DNA of 64,000 nucleotides from Paraspadella gotoi (lineage: Eukaryota; Chaetognatha). Under the pieces are notes generated by a model, which worked only from the letters and a program-made list of their open reading frames with translations, was not told where the DNA came from and ran no database searches. Positions 12,301 to 21,799 of the stretch are shown piece by piece. The position numbers and the translations under genes were made by a program. Within the stretch, counting starts at the first letter, position 1, and each line of letters starts with the position of its first letter. The stretch lies in assembly GCA_051294375.1 (NCBI GenBank), contig CM119269.1, forward strand, positions 15,697,918 to 15,761,917, given 5' to 3'.

Positions 12301-12689
12301 TTCGTTGCCATCGTCTTCATCGTCGTCGTCGTCGTCTTCAGCGTCGTCGTCGTTTTCCTCAAAAAGAAAAGTGGAACGAAATTCTGACAAAAGATTTCCG
12401 GAGAAAATATATCGACAAGGAGTCTCGCACGGTCTGACCCTTTTTGAGTGAACTCGACGCTCGCCGCCTGTCACGAACTGTCAAAGTCGATGCGCTACGT
12501 AGTCGCCTTCAGTTCTCACCCCATCGATAACTTTAACTTACCTAAACAGTTAACCCACTTTTCTTTCTTCCTCTTATGCAGAATATTTTTTATTTTGCTC
12601 CCATTTCAACTTTTTTTTTTGCTCTTTCGACCGTTTACTGCTTATCAGGCTAATGTTGCGACTTTTTAAATCGTTAACAAAATCTTTTA

Positions 12690-12721
<32 letters not shown>

Positions 12722-12769
12722 GCCTTACCCCGATCCTTATTTTACAACGAGACAATTTAAATTTCACAG

Positions 12770-13007
12770 TTAGTCGTTTGTACCATCGCTCCCAACCAGG
12801 CGTCGCTCTCTCCACGACACTCCCACCGCCTGGTCCGCCAGGGCGTAGATCCTCGAGGGCGCTTCTTCAATCTTTACGCCCGAACGATTCTTAGTGAGAA
12901 AGGAATGTCCCCCCGACGATAATTCCACCTCATAAAAGCGTCATCAAGGAAAGAAAATTAGCATTGTGAATTATTCTAATTACTCAAGTTATAAATTACG
13001 TTTCCGG

Positions 13008-13059
<52 letters not shown>

Positions 13060-13460
13060 CAAGAAAAATCACGACTCGGTCCGGGAGACTTTTTAGCTTT
13101 GCCTCCGATTACCATCTATTTCTCCAATTTCACCAACTTCCGCTTAATTCTATTTCGACTTTTTTTTCCGACTTTTTTACTTATGTACAATTTTTTTTAA
13201 CTTTTCCTTTTAACATTTTATCTCAACATTAAAATTTTTACTCTCTATTTGATACTTTATGAGATTGGTTTATCAGTTATCAGTTTATATTATTCATTGT
13301 ATAAATTTAAATAAAAGAGCGCTCCTTATTTTTTTGGTTTTTCACACTTAATTACTACTTAGGTCATTTCTCACATGTTTTTTTCATTAAGTTTCTATTT
13401 CCACCACCTTTCATATTTCTCTGCATTCTCCGTTTTCACTATTTCCTTTTTTTGTCATTA
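12770..13460. other. AT-rich sequence upstream of the LTR element
   Basis: Apart from the (CT)n run, this is AT-rich and pyrimidine-rich sequence. Its second version is 16771-17501. No gene is recognised. Confidence 0.5.
13009..13057. repeat. (CT)n microsatellite
   Basis: Uninterrupted CT dinucleotides. The matching place in the other version (about 17025-17075) is shorter and interrupted. Confidence 0.95.
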
Positions 13461-13639
13461 TGGTGGACTAAAATCCACCAACCGTTCATCAGCGGCCATT
13501 GGTGCCGGAGGCAAGTCCTTCGCCTCCCAACCCAAAGGTCCGGGGTTCTAGCCCGGTGGTCGTCTGGCAGTTAAGAGGGACGGGGCGCTTAACCCGCCGA
13601 AGCTCAGGGACTGCTTATATTGAACGGTTCTGTCACTTA
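13461..13639 (+). repeat. 5' LTR, first part, with tRNA-like segment
   Basis: It opens with a hairpin TGGTGGA / TCCACCA. It then has a tRNA-like stretch: a CCTCCCAACCCAAAGGTC segment followed by a T-arm-like CCGGG-GTTCTAG-CCCGG (B-box-like GGTTCTAGCCC). It ends in TTATATTGAACGGTTCTGTC. Compared with the 3' LTR it lacks about 27 bases after AACCCGCC. Confidence 0.65.
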
Positions 13640-14945
13640 CCGTCTCTAAATACCGAGGAATAACTCTGTCATCAGTTTTTAGTCAATTGTTTGAGCACTG
13701 TCTCTTGTTAAAATTTGTGCATTATCTTTTTTCAGATGACTTGCAATTTGGTTATAAGAAATCTCATTCTACTTCTCATGCAATGTTCACTCTACAAACC
13801 TGCATAGATTATTTTCATGTTCATGATTCGGGTGTTTACAGTACATTCATGGATTGTAGCAAGGGTTTCTGACAAAGTGAATCATTAGGTCTTTTTACTA
13901 AGCTTATAGATCGTGGAGTGCCATTATGTTTCTTAAAAATCTTGGTATACTGGTATAGCAACTTAAAAAGTAAATGTAGATGGAAAAGTACCATTAGTGA
14001 TTCATTTGTAGTGTCTTCTGGCGTACGCCAGAGGAGTCCTCAGTCCTTACTTATGGGCAGTATATGTCAACGATTAATTTTGGAACCTAAAAAAATCAGG
14101 TTATGGTTGTTACATAGGACATATTTTTGTAGCATGCATATTTTATGCAGACGATATAGCATTACTTTCACCAACGATAAGAAGTATGCAAGTCTTAATT
14201 GACATTTGTGCAAAATATGCAAAAGGATTTTTGTTTTACATTTAGTTTCAAAAAAACGAAAGATCATGTATTTTGGGAAGTGGCAAACATACAATTCCAA
14301 ATGATATACTTTTTCTCGATGGTAACTGTATCGATCTAGTTGAATAAGATGGACATATCTAGGTTCAACCTTAGTATGAAAGAGACAGCTTGTTTGAGCC
14401 AAGCAAATAATTGGTATCTTTTTTTTAGAATCAAGTAACTGTTTGATAAATGCCTTGTTAAAACCTTCAGAGGAATTAATTGATGAGAATGTATTATATC
14501 TAACTGTGTTCCGGTTCTCCTTTATGGTTGTGAAGTAAAAACTTTTTCTGTACGTAATATGAATAGACTTAATGTTGCTGTAAATGATGGTGTACGAAAA
14601 GATTTTTGGATATAATCGATGGGAAAGTGTGAGAGGAACTTAGGAGTAGTTTGGATACCACGACCTATCTACAATTTTTAAATAATCGTAAGAAAACCTT
14701 TATCTCAAAGATATATACAATGAAAAATACTGTTCTTCAGAAACTTGTTCCAATTTTTTACAACATAAGAACAATTTTTAATGTTTAAATTTTAATTAAT
14801 TATATTTTATTTGTGAATTAACTGTTTTTTTCTCTCTAATTTTATGTTTTTGGCTCTGTAGACTTAGTCTGTCTTTGTTGGTTTGGTTTGGTTATGATGG
14901 ATGATTGTACTGAATCAACCTCGTTGTATTCGAATAAAATCGCAT
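13640..14945 (+). pseudogene. 5'-truncated, frame-broken non-LTR retrotransposon reverse transcriptase (version 1)
   Basis: This is the 3' part of a LINE-type pol gene. Visible motifs are RT motif A (MDCSKGF, about 13848-13868), the SGVRQ part of motif B (about 14019) and the catalytic YADD box (14144-14155), followed by C-terminal sequence with FGYNRWESVRELR-like residues (about 14605-14650). Several one-base indels break the frame, so motif A, motif B and YADD do not share one frame. There is no endonuclease domain and no 5' end. It lies inside the 5' LTR of a small LTR element. LINE identity is confident from the motifs; I do not assign the clade. Confidence 0.8.
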
Positions 14946-14978
14946 ACTAACACAACAATAATATACTTGTCTCTTCAT

Positions 14979-15166
14979 TGGTAAGGTCCCGAGACTTCCG
15001 AACACAACAGCAACAACAACACTTTCAGGCGACATGCCTCAACCTGGCGATGCACTTTCCGCCCACAACACATCAGGCGACATGCCTCAACTTGGTGACG
15101 AACTTTCCACCAACAACAAATTCACTGAAGAGACGCAACAGACTTCTCCCTACGGAGGGGGATGTA
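14979..15166 (+). mobile_element. internal region of the small LTR element
   Basis: It begins with a primer-binding-site-like TGGTAAGGTCCC two bases after the LTR tail and runs through a CAACAGCAACAACAAC tract. It then has two tandem copies of a 48-bp unit (15026-15073 and 15074-15121, each starting CAGGCGACATGCCTCAAC) and ends at the polypurine tract. There is no coding capacity. The priming tRNA cannot be identified from this sequence. Confidence 0.55.
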
Positions 15167-15397
15167 TGGTGGACTAAAATCACCAACCGTTCATCAGCGG
15201 CACATTGGTGCCGGAGGCAAGTCATTTGCCTCCCAACCCAAAGGTCCGGGGTTCTAGCCCGGTGGTCGTCTGGCAGTTAAGAGGGACGGAGCGCTTAACC
15301 CGCCTGTAACATGGTGTTCAAAGCCTGATCCGAAAGCATCAGACAACTGCTTATATTGAACGGTTCTGTCACTAACACAACAATAATTACATCTTCA
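15167..15397 (+). repeat. 3' LTR with tRNA-like segment
   Basis: Complete 231-base LTR-like repeat. The first ~170 bases match 13461-13639. The last 27 bases (ACTAACACAACAATAATTAC plus ATCTTCA) match the 5' LTR tail 14946-14977 with a small indel. It contains the T-arm-like CCGGG-GTTCTAG-CCCGG. Confidence 0.65.
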
Positions 15398-15807
15398 TTC
15401 TTTCTAGTGTAACTCTGCAAATCGTTAATCCCTAATTACCTCACTTATTCTCCTTATTTTTTCATCTCTTTCCTCTATTCCTCCACCTCCCTAACTTTTC
15501 TCATTCAACTTTCCACATCCTCTCCAATTATTTACTCTCCCTTTCCTCCTTTTCCTCTTACCTCTATTCCTCCACCTCCCTATCTTTTCTCATTCAACTT
15601 TCCACATCCTTTCCAATTATTTACTCTCACTTTCCTCCTTTTCCTCTTTCCTCTTTTCCACCTCCTACCTAACTTTTCTCATTCAAATTTCCACATCCTC
15701 TCTAATTATTTACTCTCCCTTTCCTCCCCTCCTTTTCCTCTTTTCATGACTTCCTTCTTGCCAAAACCGATTGTCCAATTATCTCCCAAGTACAATTCCC
15801 AACGCAC
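15398..15807. other. pyrimidine-rich tandem sequence downstream of LTR
   Basis: About three degenerate tandem units of roughly 120 bases, built on CTCATTCAACTTTCCACATCC and ATTATTTACTCTCCCTTTCC words. The second version is 19416-19821. There is no gene. The contig stops at the 25-N gap. Confidence 0.6.
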
Positions 15808-15832
15808 NNNNNNNNNNNNNNNNNNNNNNNNN
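15808..15832. other. 25-N assembly gap
   Basis: Exactly 25 N. The right flank (15833 onward) re-enters sequence already seen from 11917, so the join is between overlapping or duplicated contigs. Confidence 0.97.
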
Positions 15833-17501
15833 ACTCGCAGAGCAACTCTATAATCATATTTTAGTCGGTCAGTCGGTCTGTTTAGTACGCGTCGGCTAAA
15901 ACTTTCAAATATAAGAAGACGCTTGCGCCGCCTTCAGGGAAATCCTAAAACTATAGAGAAATAAAAGACGTATTCCCCATGGCAGTGCGTGTCATAAAAT
16001 ACAACGGTGCTAAGAAAGTATTTGTAGTCATGTAGTCAAAATAACGTCATGGTCCAGGGGTCATATCACGTATGCTCATGTCATGTCACGAGAAAATACA
16101 CGTGATAAGAACATTTGAATACCCGTTCTTGTTTAAAACAGATAATGACGTCATCCCTATCGTCTTTGTCGTTAGTAACTCGCAAGAGAAACATGCATAG
16201 TAACACGTTACTGAGTTACTAAATGTTCGTACTAATGTTTCGTTGCCCATCGTCTTCAATCAGTCGTCGCTCGTCGTCTCAGCGTCGTCAGAGTCGTTTT
16301 CCTGCAAAAAGAAAAGTAGGAAGCGAAATTCTGACATAAGATTTCCGGAGAAAATATATCGACAAGGAGTCTCGCACGGTCTGACCCTATTTTGAGTGAA
16401 CTCGAGCGCGTCGCCGCCTGTCACGAATGTCAGTCGATGCGGGCTAGCGTAGTCGCCTCAGTTCTCGACCACACAGATAACATAACTTACGCTAAACAGT
16501 TAACCGCAAGGCTTTTCTTTCTGTCCTCTTAATGGCAGAATATTTTTTATTTTGCTCCCATATTCAACTTTTTTTTTTGCCTCTTGTTCGACCGTTTACT
16601 GCTTTATCAGCTAATGTTGCGACCTTGTGTTAAAATCGATAAGCAAATGCTTGGGATGCTCTAACTTCGGTCTCTCTCCTCTCTCCTCAATCAGTACTCA
16701 TCACACAGACTATTCCATTCCGATACCTATTATCTTTACCAACTAGAGCGACAAATTTTAAAGTTTCCACAGTTAGTCGTTTGTACCTATGCTCCCAAAC
16801 CGGCGTCGCTCTCTCCACGACACTCCCACGCCCTGGTCCGCCAGTGCGTAGATCCTCGAGTGTGCGCTTTCTTCAATCTTTACGCACCGAAACGATCTCT
16901 TAGTAGGAAAGGAATGTCCCCTCGCGACGATAATTCCACCATAAAAAAGCGTCATCAAAGCAAAGATATAATTAGCATTGTGAATTATTTCCTAATTACT
17001 CAAGTTATAAATTACGTTTCCAGGCTCTCCTCTCTCTCTTCTCGTCTCTCTCTCTCTCTCTACCTTCTCTCTCCCCAAGAAAAATCAACCCGACTCGTCC
17101 GGGAGACTTTATTAGCTTTGGCCTACCGATTACCACTATTTCTCCATGAGGGGCTTTCATCCAACTTCCGCTTAATTATATTCGACTATCTTTTTTTCCG
17201 GACCTTTCTGTTACTCATATACCAATTTTTTTTTAACTTTTCCTTTTAACATTTTATCTCAACATTAAAATTTTTACTCTCTATTTGATAACTTAGTATG
17301 AGATTGGTTTAATCAGTTACCAGTTTATATTATTCATTGTATAAATTTAAATAAAAAGAGCGCTCCTTATTTTTTTGGTTTTTCACACTTAATTACTACT
17401 TAGGTCATTTCTCACATGTTTTTTCATTAAGTTTCGTATTTCCACCACCTTTCATATTTCTCTGCATTCTCCGTTTTCACTATTTCCTTTTTTTGTCATT
17501 A
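15833..17501. repeat. second version of 11917-13460
   Basis: Aligns with 11917-13460 through many one-base indels; the first ~900 bases are the noisiest. It includes the CRE-type TGACGTCA near 16147 and an interrupted CT tract. No gene is recognised. Confidence 0.8.
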
Positions 17502-19415
17502 TGGTGGACTAAATCCACCAACCGTTCATCAGCTGCCATTGGTGCGGAGGCAAGTCCTTCGCCTCCCAACACCAAAGGTCCGGGGTTCTAGCCCGGTGGT
17601 CGTCTGGCAGTTAAGAGGGACGGGGCGCTTAACCCGCCGAAGCTCAGGGACTGCTTATATTGAACGGTTTCTGTCACTTACCGTCTCTAAATACCGAGGA
17701 AAACTCTGTCATCAGTTTTTAGTCATATTGTTTGAGCACTGTCTCTTGTTAAAATTTGTGCATTATCTTTTTTCAGATGACTTGCAATTTGGTTATTAAG
17801 AAATCTCATTCTACTTCTCATGCAATGTTCACTCTACAACCTGCATAGATTATTTTCATGTTCATGATTCGGGTGTTTACAGTACATTCATGGATTGTAG
17901 CAAGGGTTTTGACAAAGTGAATCATTATGGTCTTTTTACTAAGCTTATAGATCGTGGAGTGCCATTATGTTTCTTAAAAATCTTGGTATACTGGTATAGC
18001 AACTTAAAAAGTAAATGTAGATGGAAAAGTACCATTAGTGATTCATTTGTAGTGTCTTCTGGCGTACGCCAAGGAGGAGTCCTCAGTCCTTACTTATGGG
18101 CAGTATATGTCAACGATTTAATTTTGGAACTAAAAAAATCAGGTTATGGTTGTTACATAGGACATATTTTTTGTAGCATGCATATTTTATGCAGACGATA
18201 TAGCATTACTTTCCACAACGATAAGAAGTATGCAAGTCTTAATTGACATTTGTGCAAAAATATGCCAAAAAGGATTTTTTGTTTAGCAGTTTAGTTTTCA
18301 AAAAAACGAAAGATCAATGTATTTTGGGAAGTGGCAAACTACAATTCCAAATGATATACTTTTTCTCGATGGTAACTGTATGACTAGTTGAATAAATGGA
18401 CATATCTAGGGTTCAACCTTAGTATGAAAGAGACAGCTTGTTTGAGCCAAGCAAATAATTGGTATCTTTTTTAGAATCAAGTAAACTGTTTGATAAATGC
18501 CTTGTTAAAACCTTCAGAGGAATTATTGATGAAATGTATTATACTAACTGTGTTCCGGTTCTCCTTTTGGTTGTGAAGTAAAAATTTTTCTGTACGTAAT
18601 ATGAATAGACTTAATGTTGCTGTAAATGATGGTGTACGAAAGATTTTTGGATATAATCGATGGGAAAGTGTGAGAGAACTTAGGAGTATGTTTGGATACC
18701 ACGACCTATCTACAATTTTTAAATAATCGTAAGAAAACCTTTATCTCAAAGATATATACAATGAAAAATACTGTTCTTCAAGAACTTGTTCCAATTTTTT
18801 ACAACATAAGAACAATTTTTAATGTTTAAATTTTTAATTAATTAATTTTATTTTAATTAACTGTTTTTTCTCTCTATTTTAATGTTTTTGGCTTAGACTT
18901 AGTCTGTCTTTGTTTGTTTGTTTGGTTGATGATGATTGTACTGAATCAACCTCGTTGTATTCGAATTAAAATCGCATACTAACACAACAATAATTACTGT
19001 CTCTTCATTGGTAAGCCCGACTTCCGAACACAACAGCAACAACAACACTTTCAGGCGACATGCCTCAACCTGGCGATGCACTTTCCGCCCACAACACATC
19101 AGGCGACATGCCTCAACTTGGTGACGAACTTTCCACCAACAACAAATTCACTGAAGAGACGCAACGACTTCTCCCTACGGAGGGGGATGTATGGTGGACT
19201 TAAAATCACCAACCGTTCATCAGCGCCACTTGGTGCCGGAGGCAAGTCATTTGCCTCCCAACCCAAAGGTCCGGGGTTCTAGCCCGGTGGTCGTCTGGCA
19301 GTTAAGAGGGACGGAGCGCTTAACCCGCCTGTACATGGTGTTTAAGCCTGATCCGAAGCTCAGGGACTGCTTATATTGAACGGTTCTGTCACTACACAAC
19401 AATAATTACATCTCA
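17502..19415 (+). mobile_element. small LTR element, 5' LTR split by a truncated LINE (version 2)
   Basis: Same architecture as 13461-15397: 5' LTR part 1 (17502-17680), LINE (17681-18977), LTR tail (18978-19007), primer-binding-site-like TGGTAAGCCCGACTTCC (from 19009), internal region with the 48-bp tandem duplication, polypurine tract GGAGGGGGA (19179-19187) and 3' LTR (19192-19415). The sequence here is somewhat better for the RT part. Because the flanks also match version 1, this is the same insertion event seen twice, not two insertions. Confidence 0.65.
17681..18977 (+). pseudogene. 5'-truncated non-LTR reverse transcriptase (version 2)
   Basis: An open stretch of 118 codons (17890-18243) carries RT motif A (MDCSKGFDKVN, starting 17890) and motif B (GVRQGGVLSP, 18061-18090). 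The catalytic YADD is at 18188-18199 but in another frame, because of a one-base slip near 18165-18180. A later fragment from 18601 carries the FGYNRWESVRELR segment typical of the C-terminus of this LINE pol family and stops near 18726. There is no endonuclease domain. This is a dead 5'-truncated copy, or one further damaged by sequence error. Confidence 0.82.
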
Positions 19416-19835
19416 TTCTTTCTAGTGTAACTCTGCAAATCGTTAATCCCTAATTACCTCACTTATTCTCCTTATTTTTTCATCTCTTTCCTCTATTCCT
19501 CCACCTCCCTAACTTTTCTCATTCACTTTCCACATCCTCTCCAATTATTTACTCTCCCTTTCCTCCTTTCCTCTTACCTCTATTCCTCCACCTCCCTATC
19601 TTTTCTCATTCAACTTTCCACATCCTTTCCAATTATTTACTCTCACTTTCCTCCTTTTCCTCTTTCCTCTTTTCCACCTCCTACCTAACTTTTCTCATTC
19701 AAATTTCCACATCCTCTCTAATTATTTACTCTCCCTTTCCTCCCTCCTTTTCCTCTTTTCATGACTTCCTTCTTGCCAAACCGATTGTCCAATTATCTCC
19801 CAAGTACAATTCCCAACGCACAATTTTTTTTTATC
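19416..19835. other. pyrimidine-rich tandem sequence, second version
   Basis: Matches 15398-15807 and continues past the point where that contig ended. No gene. Confidence 0.6.
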
Positions 19836-19858
19836 CATTTCCTACTAGTGGAAAAGCG

Positions 19859-19874
19859 CTCTCTCTCTCACTTC

Positions 19875-19954
<80 letters not shown>

Positions 19955-19971
19955 CTCTCTCTCTCTCTCTC
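19859..19971. repeat. (CT)n microsatellite
   Basis: CT-rich run with a few interruptions. Overlapping ORFs on both strands are Ser/Leu or Arg/Glu translations of the repeat. Confidence 0.92.
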
Positions 19972-20266
19972 ATATAATTTTTCCTCAATTTTTCTCTCCA
20001 TAAGTTTATTCAATTATATTTTCTGAATAATTTCGTCAACAATACAATGCCGACTTCCAGACAAGAGAATATAGAATGAAAAATAGACAGTTAAGATTAG
20101 GGGCTTTAGTTTAGAAAGGAAAGATTATTGAGAGATAAAGATAAAATGAGATAAGAGAGGGAAGAGGATAAAAGTTTACCACTCGGTAATGATGGAGGAT
20201 TCACGTGCGGCGATGCGTCATAACTCGAAATCCCTTGTATTCCGACCGCCACTGGAAATGATCTTG

Positions 20267-20303
<37 letters not shown>

Positions 20304-20475
20304 AAAAAAATAATAATTCAATAATGAAATCATGTCATTAAATATTTTCTAAAGTAATAATATTGGCTGGTAGGTACGTAACTCTATTCAATATTTAACG
20401 AGATATTTTTTCATTACAAAACTTTAACACCGTCGTTAATCAGTAGATGAAACAAGAACAAGATAAAGAAAAAAA
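19972..20475. other. AT-rich sequence with one (CT)n run, no gene recognised
   Basis: Contains a CT run at about 20271-20302. I see no second copy of this segment and recognise no gene. Confidence 0.5.
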
Positions 20476-20531
20476 AGGGAGAGAGAGAGCGAGACGAGAG
20501 CGAGAGTGAGAGAGAGAGAGACGAGAGAGAT

Positions 20532-20605
<74 letters not shown>

Positions 20606-20976
20606 TTGAGTGCAAGAAAAATAAGAGATGGGTCTAACGACGTCGTCGCCATTATCGACTGCCAGATTGACATTAAGAAACAAACCAGACGAGCGATAGT
20701 CGGCAGCCCGCGGCACCTCTTGCGCAGCCGCCCCGGACGCAACGAAGCGACCGCTCGGATGACTGATGCGATAACCTGGGGTCGGGAAGATCCGCGGACC
20801 CGCGAGGAAGATTAATAAAAAACAATGGATGTTGAAGATAAGAGAAGAGGCTAATGAAGAAAAAAGGCGTTAACAAGCGCGGCACAAAAGCGCGACACAC
20901 CACGCCGCCTTCCGTTATTCACTGAGGGGAGTTTTTAGTTACATCCATTGACGGGCTTTGTCTGTTTAATTGCCAC

Positions 20977-21043
<67 letters not shown>

Positions 21044-21799
21044 GGATGACCTATACAGTTAAATTTATTAATGAAATTGGTACAACCATATATTTTTATT
21101 AATCTCATTCATTTAGATAAATAAGCTATCTTGCCCCTATTTATTTATTTATTATTTATTAAGGAAGATGATGATCTCGACTGTAAAAGATTCTGCTTAA
21201 GTTCGAGTCTTGTGGTAACTACAGTAACGACCTTGTATGGATAATATCCATTGGATTATGTATATAATATATATATAAATATACACATATAAAACTCAAA
21301 AGGTAGATGGACCATTGACTGAAAAGCCGTCGAATTGAAAAATCTGATAACTCCTCCAACAAAACTTGGGCCGTTTTTTTTTCTGATAGTAGTTTTTGCG
21401 TATGTTTTATCTGTTTTTGTCGGTGCTTTTAATACGTTTCAAGAAGGAGATATTTAAAAGAGTTTTCCAAAGGCTACTGACCAAAAAGTCATTGCTCGGA
21501 CTTATTAGTTTATCAATAATTCTGTCGGTTCAACTTTTTTTCTGGTCGGCTTGTATCTCTGTCAGTGCGATGAGGATGAGGTTGGACGCGAGGAAAGGAA
21601 AAGAGGCGTAAGAAAGAGAAAATTATAGATGAGAAACAACAAACAAAAAAAACAAATAATAGAGGAGAGAATGCCAAGTGTTTCAGAGTTTCAGGATATG
21701 GAGTATGGAATGGCTCCATCTTTCTTACAAAATAAGGAAATTACTAACAAGAACGAAAAATCGCAAAAATTGTATTAACCTTGTGTTGTATAGATTGAT
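20476..21799. repeat. version 1 of a region repeated at 27433-28675
   Basis: Begins in a long GA run (about 20505-20602). It passes a GC-rich patch (about 20630-20810) and a CT run (about 20983-21041), then AT-rich sequence. The second version starts at a 25-N gap in the same GA run. No gene is supported: the frames across the GC-rich patch are not conserved between versions. Similarity stops at 21799, where the G-rich insert begins. Confidence 0.8.

Larger units (their letters stand above)
8195..12769. repeat. 4.6 kb tandem block, copy 2
   Basis: Direct copy of 3364-8177. It contains the 134-N gap in its first (CT)n tract and the identical core at 9094-9888. Homopolymers and tri- or tetranucleotide runs are often more regular here than in copy 1, for example the GTC run at about 11107-11136. 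Its right-hand part (from 11917) also matches 15833-16770, so that part is present three times. No protein gene is recognised. Confidence 0.8.
13461..15397 (+). mobile_element. small LTR element, 5' LTR split by a truncated LINE (version 1)
   Basis: The order is: 5' LTR part 1 (13461-13639), inserted LINE (13640-14945), 5' LTR tail (14946-14977), a primer-binding-site-like segment starting TGGTAAGG (about 14979), a short internal region of about 175 bases, a polypurine tract GGAGGGGGA (15154-15162) and a 3' LTR (15167-15397). The LTR starts TGGTGGAC and ends TCTTCA, so it has TG...CA termini; a start four bases earlier (TGTATGG, directly after the polypurine tract) is an alternative. The LINE is flanked by ACTTA and ACTAA, a possible target duplication. 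With no gag-pol, the element resembles a TRIM or an internally deleted Ty3/gypsy-type element. A tRNA-derived SINE was considered and is less likely. The second version is 17502-19415. Confidence 0.65.

Noticed and set aside
13461-15372. tRNA-derived SINE interpretation of the repeated TGGTGGAC...GGTTCTGTC unit
   Set aside because: The B-box and T-arm-like segment suggested a SINE at first. The TG...CA ends, the exact TACATA flanks of the minus-strand copy, the two terminal copies around an internal region, and the PBS-like and polypurine segments fit an LTR better. I keep the SINE as the main alternative.
20606-20815. ORF over the GC-rich patch, partly shared with 27458-27685 (TDAITWGREDPR)
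   Set aside because: Only a short stretch is in the same frame in the two versions and the rest diverges through indels; no motif. A non-coding conserved patch is as likely.
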